From NCBI GenBank assembly GCA_958510875.1, contig OY294068.1:174809411-174873410 (forward strand): a stretch of 64,000 bases of DNA. The letters run 5' to 3'. The position numbers were made by a program, and so were the translations under genes. This stretch comes from Endomychus coccineus (taxonomy: Eukaryota; Arthropoda; Insecta; Coleoptera; Endomychidae). Shown here piece after piece: positions 57,599 through 64,000 of this stretch (its first letter is position 1; the number at the start of each line of letters is the position of its first letter). Below the pieces are notes generated by a model. It was not told the DNA's origin. It was given only the letters and a program-made list of their open reading frames with translations, and did no database searches.

Positions 57599-58384
57599 CT
57601 ATAAAACATCGTATGAGCTAGCGGTGAAATATTGATAGAGAAGAAAGGCATTCGAATTTTTCTTGAAGGTATGGAGGGTATACGCATAAGGAAAGATCTC
57701 ACTACATAAAGAGCTCCACAACTTCGCTGTTCGATACAAAAATGAAGTCTGGTAGGAAGAAGTTCGGCTAATATTCACACAGTGTCCTTCACAACGAACT
57801 AACTCAATAAGTATATGGGAAATTACTTGTACTAGTTCACAGAATATTAGGATACGGCAGTTATCCCAAGAGCTGGTTGCCACTGACTTGGTATATCCCG
57901 GACGATCTATTCTGGTTGCTGCACCTTTATTCAATAATATATAGTTAAGATCATCAATGGCTTCTAATATTTGAATGCCGATAGGGTCATTTTTTGTCGA
58001 GCCCCAAGAGGTATTGTGCGCGTTGAAATCGCCCACCACCACAGCAGGGTAAGTAGTTTGGGAAAATATACGTTGCCAGTCATTCACATTAGTTCGAATG
58101 TTGGGAGGTCTGTACAGGGACACAAAAGATTTTGTTCTGTCATTAATACCACAAATACATAACCCTTCATGACGGTTATTTGTAAAATGAATTTCCTGAA
58201 ATGCGAATTTCTTTTTTATAAATATTGCTACCTCAGCTTTACCATCTGTGCGATCATGTCGAATAATGTTATAGCCACGAAAATTGAAAACCATATTTGG
58301 CTTAAACCAAGTTTCGCTAATCAACGCAATGATCTGAAATAAATTTGCTAAGACTATTTTTGTTTGATACAATGGAACGTGCAT
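57599..58384 (-). pseudogene. ORF2 remnant: endonuclease joined to C-terminal tail
   Basis: Endonuclease/exonuclease/phosphatase-type domain: LIALISETWFKPN (the catalytic Glu), FRGYNIIRHDRTDGKAEVAI, VVVGDFNAHNTSWG (catalytic Asp and Asn), and GAATRIDRPGYTKS. In full-length relatives the RT comes next. Here the frame instead runs on into SYQTSFLYRTAKLWSSLCSE and YAYTLHTFKKN, the far C-terminus. The long open frame across the deletion suggests it happened not long ago, or by chance kept frame. No catalytic RT, so it cannot move alone. Confidence 0.8.
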
Positions 58385-58430
58385 TCCATTATAAAATGTT
58401 TATTTTGTTGTTCATGTTAGCGAAAATAAG

Positions 58431-59729
58431 TTACAGATGAACATTACTGACAATAATGTTACTCCTTTCTTTCTTAAGAATATCAATATTAAAATTTTTT
58501 ATATCATCTAGTGATTTAATGTTATTTAAAAATTGTATGAAATAAGTTGCCACACTCTCGCATATCTGTTTTCCTTGTTCCGAGTTAATCGTTCCAGAGG
58601 AGGAGGCTGTAGGAACTGGAGTTGATGGTCCAAATTTAAAAGGAAACATAGGAGTTTTTGGGCTAGCAGGAGCCGTCTTTCTTTTCTCATTATTATTCGA
58701 GTTAACATCAGGAGTAGTGGGCTGAGAAAAGTTGAAATATGATTTTTTGGGTTTTTCTCTGAACGAAGTTGCAGGCTGTGAGGATGATAAATGTATATTA
58801 GCTGTATTATTCGAGACGATTATTTTACTACGGTCTTTATATAATGTTGACGGAAAATTAGTATCATAATAAGTTATATCGATTATTAGTAAAGCGTCCA
58901 GCAAAAGAATTTATTTCATAATTTTCAGCTTTTTGAAAAGTGCAATTATTATCAATCATTATTTTCTTGAGATTCTTTTGTTTTTCAAACATTGGGCAAA
59001 TTTTAGAATTTGACTTGTGCTGATTATTCTAACAATGTATGAAATATATATCTCCAGAGTCGCAAATATGATCAGGATCTTTATTTTTGCCACAAGATAT
59101 GCATAAAGTTTGGGTACCTCTACATCGATCAGAAATATGGCCATATTTAAGGCAATTATAACATTGGGTGACCCTGCCCTAATAATTCTCGACTGGGAAT
59201 ACAACACTGTTGATTCTAATTTCCGATGGCAACATATTGACTTCAAATGTTACCACCACGCACTGCCTTTTTACCTGAAGGGAACTACCATCTTTTATAA
59301 TATTTTTTGTCAAACGTCTAATGGCGATGGCTCGAGATGACGACTCGATGTTTTGCAACAGATAGTCCTCATCGAAAAATGTATCAATTTAATTTCCCGA
59401 ATATTTCTTAGAGATAATTGTTTGTGTAAAATATGACCTACCCTAAGCGGATGTAATCTACCAATGTTGCCTTCATTTATTTTCTCAATGAAAACATAAA
59501 TTAAATTATTATTGTACTTATCTGTTTGAAGATTAAACAATTTCACGCTGGAATTTTTTGCAGTAGTTTTATTTCCAATATCTTTATCAGCAGATGTTCG
59601 ATAGTCAGACGTTGTAGCACTAGATGAATTGATCGTTAAAACCATTTCCTCGTCAGAAATAATTATTTGACGGGCATTAATTAACGTCCCATTTTTTCCT
59701 ACCCCCTCCCGGGGGAAATTCATAATCAC
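58431..59729 (-). pseudogene. ORF1 (gag-like, zinc knuckles), frameshifted
   Basis: Begins MIMNFPREGVGKNGTLINAR, then VKLFNLQTDKYNNNLIYVF and GRLHPLRVGHILHK, an RRM-like part typical of Jockey ORF1. Frame shifts near 59340. A zinc-knuckle pair CYNCLKYGHISDRC and CISCGKNKDPDHIC lies at about 59165-59052, followed by a stop and a further frame with PKTPMFPFKFGPSTP down to 58431. CCHC knuckles bind nucleic acid in the retrotransposon RNP. Confidence 0.75.
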
Positions 59730-59744
59730 TCACTCTTTCACTAT

Positions 59745-60835
59745 GAAGGATTATCACGAAAATCCAAACTCTTATAATTAATTTGTGACAATTGGGATAT
59801 AAAAATAAACCAAGGATGAATGCCGTGCACGTGTGTATTATACGAAATCTCACAGTGAACTGTCAATATAACTTACTTTATACAAACCATCATATGTCTA
59901 AAGTGCTCCATTTTTGAGTTATTCAAGTTTTTCGAAATTTTTGGCAAATGTAAGCCCTGCTCTGTATGTGAAAATTATTTTCCAAGCGAGTAAGCCCGCA
60001 TATTTTCAGGATTTGTCCATATGAGACCTATAGCTTTGTAATCATTGAAAAGTCTTAAAAAAATTATATAGGGTACTTAGAAATTTGCGCCAAATTACGC
60101 TATATCAAAAAATTTTACCAATTGTAACCCCCTTCTTCTTTTCACCAGTGAATTGAACACTGAAAAATAAGGAAATTTTGGGGTTATGTTCCGATTTCTA
60201 ACATGGACGGTTTTTGGAAAAACTTGAAATAAGTGAAATTTTCAAAGAATTTGATGTTTTAAGTATGGCAAAAGTAGTAATGCCCCGTTTAGAAATTGCG
60301 AGCTTGTACGCTCACTCACCTTTCGGCCTTTCGGTTGATCTATTTGCACAAACTTGAATGAAATCTTTTTGCTTTTTAAAATCCGCAAAACACCAACACC
60401 AATATCAAATATCACTCCTTTGCGCTATTGTAAACTGTCATGTACATTTAAATTTACAAGTTGTTCAGTCAATCGATTTAGGGGCCTTTGCTGGATTCTC
60501 TTTTTTTTTTCATAAGGCAGACATGGATCATTGGGATTTGGTAATGTTTCCTCTTGTTGATGTATCATTGCTACTACCATTCTCCTACTCCTTGAAGACA
60601 TTTTTATTGTATTTGTAGTGAATTCTTACTCATTTGGAATAAATACTCGTGAGAAACGCAATTGCGAGGTATACTAAGTGTCAATATTCAACGATAGTGT
60701 CAAGTCAATCTTGCCGGTTAAGACTCATTAAGTGCTGTGTTGATTTTTTCCTGTCGGTGCAGATGATGATTTCTCCTGAATCTTAAACCTGTTTTGAAAT
60801 GGCTTACGATAACGGGGAAAAATTGTAAAAAAAAG
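59745..60835. other. No gene recognised
   Basis: The first 140 bp may be the 5' UTR of the Jockey element. The 86-codon frame at 60358-60618 begins with ATG but resembles nothing I know. Confidence 0.35.
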
Positions 60836-60841
60836 AATGTA

Positions 60842-60908
60842 CCGGGATATCAAAAATTATCTTGGTCAAGGGTGGTTGTGGAATCTAAAACGTGTGTCTT
60901 ACTTTACT
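60842..60908 (+). mobile_element. Single end of the 3.7-kb MITE family
   Basis: CCGGGATATCAAAAATTATC and GTGTGTCTTACTTTAC match the left arm of 3698-4080 nearly base for base. The other arm is missing. Confidence 0.8.
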
Positions 60909-60909
60909 T

Positions 60910-61773
60910 TTATTCCAACTCTCGATCGTATGGGCTTGGGTTATATGATTGACTGTCAAATTTCTTTTGATAAGGCAATGACATCCTCAACGTTAACCTT
61001 TCACTGTTTGGAATGAGACATTGAAAAAGCAGTAAGGACTTAATGAGAATAAACTTGCCAGGTATTCATAAAGGTTATGGCACACGAAAATGTCATTTTG
61101 TTTTAATATGGAAAATATGTTAAGTAGCCCCTACATTCGTGACTATCCGCATTTAAGGGTTGAAACTAGACAAATCAACTTTATCTCCGAATAGATTTAC
61201 ATTTAGTAAGGTCATTTTCATGAAATATAGAATTAACTTCCATGTTTGTTTACTTGAGAATAAATCGCCGAAATGTTATTCGATTTAATTACTTAATTGT
61301 TTTACATTTTCACTGAAGCATAAATTACATGTTCCCGAAGGAGAAAAAGGAAACTGTTTATCCACTGTCCGAAACGATTCGGGAGATAATTCAGTCCTGA
61401 CCTAATTGTAATGCACAGTTAACTGAATTCGCTGAATCTATTAATCCAAACGAAAAAGCGCCTGATTCAATTGAGGCTAATAGAAGAAATGTTTCACAGA
61501 AATAATAAACCAGAAACACATTACAAATCAATGCTCTCTATTGATACCAATTTCATTTATTCCGCTATAATGTAGCCTGGTATGATTACATGGATGAAAT
61601 TCAATCTGGAGTTATGTACAAACATATTTACACTAAGAATCAATCAAAATCAAACATGTTTACTCATACACAGTGATTTTCACACAATGAACATCTTACA
61701 TCTATAGTGTATACAAGCCCTTATCGACTATTTTCAAAGTGAGTGAATCCTAAAAAATAAATTGTTCGTTCAG
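60910..61773. other. No gene recognised; possible intron
   Basis: AT-rich. If the exon at 61774 is real this is its upstream intron. Confidence 0.35.
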
Positions 61774-61977
61774 TTTATCATAATTATGATTCTTCTAATT
61801 CCTTTCGAGAGATTGAAGTACGAGAGTTGGCCAATAAGTCCTTACAAAACAATAGAAAAACACATTATTGATTCATCATTAAATGGCCAAATCGATACCT
61901 ATAATTCACCCCTTGCCAACAATTTTGTAAATGAACCATTGCCTACCTTACCCTCAATTTGTACAGATTCAGACTGA
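61774..61977 (+). CDS. Candidate terminal exon of an unidentified membrane protein
   Basis: An acceptor GTTCGTTCAG precedes an open frame starting FIIIMILLIPFERLKYESWP, which looks like the end of a membrane helix followed by a cytoplasmic tail. The tail runs on through IEKHIIDSSLNGQIDTYNSP and ANNFVNEPLPTLPSICTDSD to a TGA. Amino-acid use is protein-like (mixed polar, no low-complexity runs) and differs from chance frames in this window. There is no family resemblance that I can name and no AATAAA close downstream. It could belong to the gene beginning at 21349, or be chance. Confidence 0.35.
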   Translation, partial: FIIIMILLIPFERLKYESWPISPYKTIEKHIIDSSLNGQIDTYNSPLANNFVNEPLPTLPSICTDSD

Positions 61978-61979
61978 TT

Positions 61980-62155
61980 CCTAATATTTAAGGACATCAT
62001 TTCAGATTAAGTTTTAGTTGATAACTACTAGCTTTGAAAATGCTACAGTGTAGTGAAACAATTCGTAAGCCTTATTTTCTACACTAATTGTCACATGTTT
62101 TATGTAAAAACTTAAATTTAGTTCTCCAACTTCCGAAACTTTAATATGTTTTCAT
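61980..62155. other. No feature recognised
   Basis: AT-rich, possibly 3' UTR of the exon above. Confidence 0.3.
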
Positions 62156-62159
62156 ACTT

Positions 62160-62430
62160 TGACTACACGAGAGGGAAACCTATAATGTTCGAAGAACATC
62201 CTGCGGGACAGCGGTGGAATGTTGGGAGAGGAGATAGACATTCGAATTTTTCTTGAAGGTTTGGAGGTTATAGCCATAGAGAAAAACCTCACTAGGTAGA
62301 GAGTTGCACAAGAGCTTCAGCGTATGTTTGGGAGCCGTAGTCTGAACATGTTAACACTACTCCAGGGCAGGTCGAATCTGGGCTTTGTAGATTATGAGGA
62401 GCTGCTGGGGTGTAAAGTTATATCTTGGCA
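62160..62430 (-). pseudogene. C-terminal fragment of the Jockey-type element (57.6-kb family)
   Basis: Minus strand: NFTPQQLLIIYKAQIRPALE (end of the RT connection) close to 62420-62357, then decayed sequence down to the 3' end at 62165, where GAGAGGGAAACCTATAATG corresponds to the same place in the 57.6-kb copy. Confidence 0.7.
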
Positions 62431-62470
62431 CGGAATAGAAAACCAAGTTTTTGCGGTTTTTACCAGAACA

Positions 62471-63055
62471 CAAAAATTCCCGAAGGTTCATGTAAGTGAT
62501 AGAACATGTTCTATCTGATCTTAGAAGGTTGTGGATACCAAATTTGGGTATATTTATCATGAAAAATGTGATTTTATAGTGTATTTATATAACGAATACC
62601 CAAAATTCAGGGTTTCTGAACGCTCTGACATGATTCGTCAGCGTCGTAGAGGAAAACTAATGGTAGAATCGAAATTCACATCAATGATAGTGTATTTTGA
62701 CGCAGTTATATGAGAATCGATGAGATCGACCAAATTTTCTATTTTTCAATACCCCCTCCCCCCCTAATGGAATTTACGAAAATACAAAAATTCCCAAAGG
62801 TTCATGCAACTGATAGAATATGTTCTATCTGACCATAGAAGGTTGTGGATACCAATTTTGGGTATATTAATAATGATAAATCTGATTTTATAGTGTATCT
62901 ATCTGACGAATGGCCAAAATTCAGGGTTTCGGAACGCTCTGACATGATTCCTCGACGTCTAAGGTGAAAACTATTGGTAGAATCGAATTTCTCATCAATG
63001 AGAGTGTATTTTAACGAGTATTTATATGAGAATCGATGAGATCGATCAAGCGTTT
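62471..63055. repeat. Tandem dimer with 314-bp period, lying within a non-LTR remnant
   Basis: CAAAAATTCCC(G/A)AAGGTTCATG starts at 62471 and 62785. The units share ATAGAA(C/T)(A/T)TGTTCTATCTGA, AATTCAGGGTTTC(T/G)GAACGC and ATGAGAATCGATGAGATCGA. The two sides are parts of a single minus-strand element (RT at 63.06-64.0 kb, C-terminus at 62.16-62.43 kb), so the dimer appears to have inserted into it. Confidence 0.75.
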
Positions 63056-63059
63056 TTCG

Positions 63060-64000
63060 GAACTTACCTCACATGATTATCCCATGAGAGGGTGTTGTTG
63101 GGGGTGATCCCGAGCATGGGTATGGAAGACTTCATAGGAATAGTTGTACATGACATCATCATATTAGGGACTGTGGATCCGCATTCCTAGAGAATACACA
63201 AGCTTGAGTTTTGGTTGCATTAAACTCCACTAAATTATTAGATCCTCATTTCAAAATCTTCGCCAGATCTCCATTAATTGCGTCAACCTGTCTGTCTCGC
63301 TCCTCTGGCTTCTATGGCATGTGTAGGCATATCACCAGAGGTATGGTGGGAATGGCAAAGATATTGGTTAGTGAATTATGAAGATCTACTTGATCATCTA
63401 AAACTACTTTACTATCCTGTTTAATGTTTCAAAACTTCTACCATCTCTGTTTTTCCAAAATATACGGGCTTTGGTTGGAATTTTATGATTATGTTCGATA
63501 AATTAAATTCTCAACCGTTTTCGGAACGGTATACACTGAAATTCGTCCTGTCTGGTCTATATGCATGGCGGGCTAGTCTTCACAGCTTAGTTTAGTGATA
63601 GTCGTAATGAGGAAGTACGAGATGTATGCAATTCTGCAATGCGCAAGAGACAATAACATACACACTTGTACTCGGTGCGATGATGTATTCGGGATTGTGT
63701 TAAACAGTAAAGAGAGCATGCACCACGGGAAAACATTAATTAGAGAACCGTCGAAGAATAGAACTGAAGAACTATACTCAACAGGAGTACCAACCAGATC
63801 CGAACAATAACAGTTCTCCTTACTTGTCACAATCCAATGCATGAACACCTGTACAAAATGAGGATCTCTGTAATAAAACGCGGAAAAGTAGTAAGCGACA
63901 ACATTGAGACGGCAAACCATATGACGGATTTTCTCGAAAAGGCCTTGGTGCCAGAATCGGCCAAATGCCTTGGAGATATCCAATGCTACAACTAGATATT
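63060..64000 (-). pseudogene. RT domain of the Jockey-type element, running off the window
   Basis: Minus strand: MDISKAFGRFWHQGLFEKIR (motif A, normally with D after AF), followed by a decayed stretch and, at about 63290-63180, the thumb sequence with INGDLAKILK and EFNATKTQACVFS. It then continues SSIPMLGITPNNTL near 63120-63085. The motif C region is decayed. It continues beyond 64000. Confidence 0.7.

Larger units (their letters stand above)
57575..59740 (-). mobile_element. Jockey-type non-LTR retrotransposon with the RT domain deleted
   Basis: Read on the minus strand the order is ORF1 (59727 to about 58431), ORF2 endonuclease (about 58384 to 57880), then a direct join to the C-terminal tail of ORF2 (about 57790 to 57599) and a short 3' UTR with an A-rich end. 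Everything between endonuclease and C-terminus, including the RT, is absent. The sequence near the 3' end (GAGAGGGAAA(T/C)CTATAA on the plus strand) recurs at 62168. Confidence 0.8.

Noticed and set aside
60358..60618. 86-codon ATG frame
   Set aside because: Resembles no family, contains a long Phe run, and codon use is like the chance frames around it.
1..64000. CRISPR arrays, rRNA, bacterial operons or integrated virus genes
   Set aside because: No spaced short repeats of CRISPR type, no rRNA stretch and no viral structural or replication gene was recognised; all RT sequences fit non-LTR elements and the one gag relic fits a BEL/Pao retrotransposon.

Overview
The window is AT-rich eukaryotic nuclear DNA with spliced genes, short introns with GT/AG borders, and a dense mix of decayed transposons: Jockey/CR1-type non-LTR elements, mariner, Tc1/IS630, PIF/Harbinger, BEL/Pao, MITEs, tRNA-derived SINE-like units and hammerhead-ribozyme repeats. 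That mix fits an insect genome, most likely a beetle, but the species cannot be fixed from the sequence. No rRNA, CRISPR or bacterial-type operon was seen.

Layout. 1.3-4.9 kb (+) holds the only host gene readable from end to end: a three-exon gene for a 324-residue RWD plus RING-H2 protein, whose second intron carries a non-LTR fragment and a 383-bp MITE. 7-9.5 kb has a coding relic with acidic tandem repeats, a PIF/Harbinger transposase relic and a repeat with a hammerhead-like fold. 11.2-16.2 kb has a GC-rich repeat, a non-LTR 3' part, a long-TIR MITE and a 527-bp tandem duplication of one MITE end. 19.6-20.6 kb is a broken mariner. 21.1-21.4 kb is a CpG-rich patch that looks like a promoter plus a first coding exon (signal peptide). 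22-26 kb has RT, tyrosine-recombinase (Crypton-like) and IS630-type relics. 30.2-32.5 kb is a nearly whole Tc1/IS630-type element with TIRs of about 470 bp and a spliced transposase pseudogene. 32.6-43.6 kb is a graveyard of RT fragments with a degenerate hammerhead, CXC-domain repeats and a fold-back element. 43.7-53.6 kb is nearly all repeats: an A-B-A' array, an inverted and tandem array with three identical hammerhead cores, minisatellites, a 1.3-kb perfect-ended fold-back, a second inverted copy of B, and a tandem array built on a tRNA-like SINE. 54-64 kb has a second hammerhead-like family, a BEL/Pao gag relic, a Jockey-type element lacking its RT domain, a candidate terminal coding exon (61.8 kb) and more non-LTR remnants interrupted by a 314-bp dimer.

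Most of the open reading frames are relics. The host signal consists of the RWD-RING gene, the candidate signal-peptide exon at 21.35 kb and the candidate last exon at 61.77 kb. The latter two lie on the same strand and could belong to one long-intron gene, but nothing in between proves it. The most interesting content is the hammerhead ribozyme repeats at 46 kb and the related copy at 35.2 kb whose end lies next to the predicted self-cleavage site.
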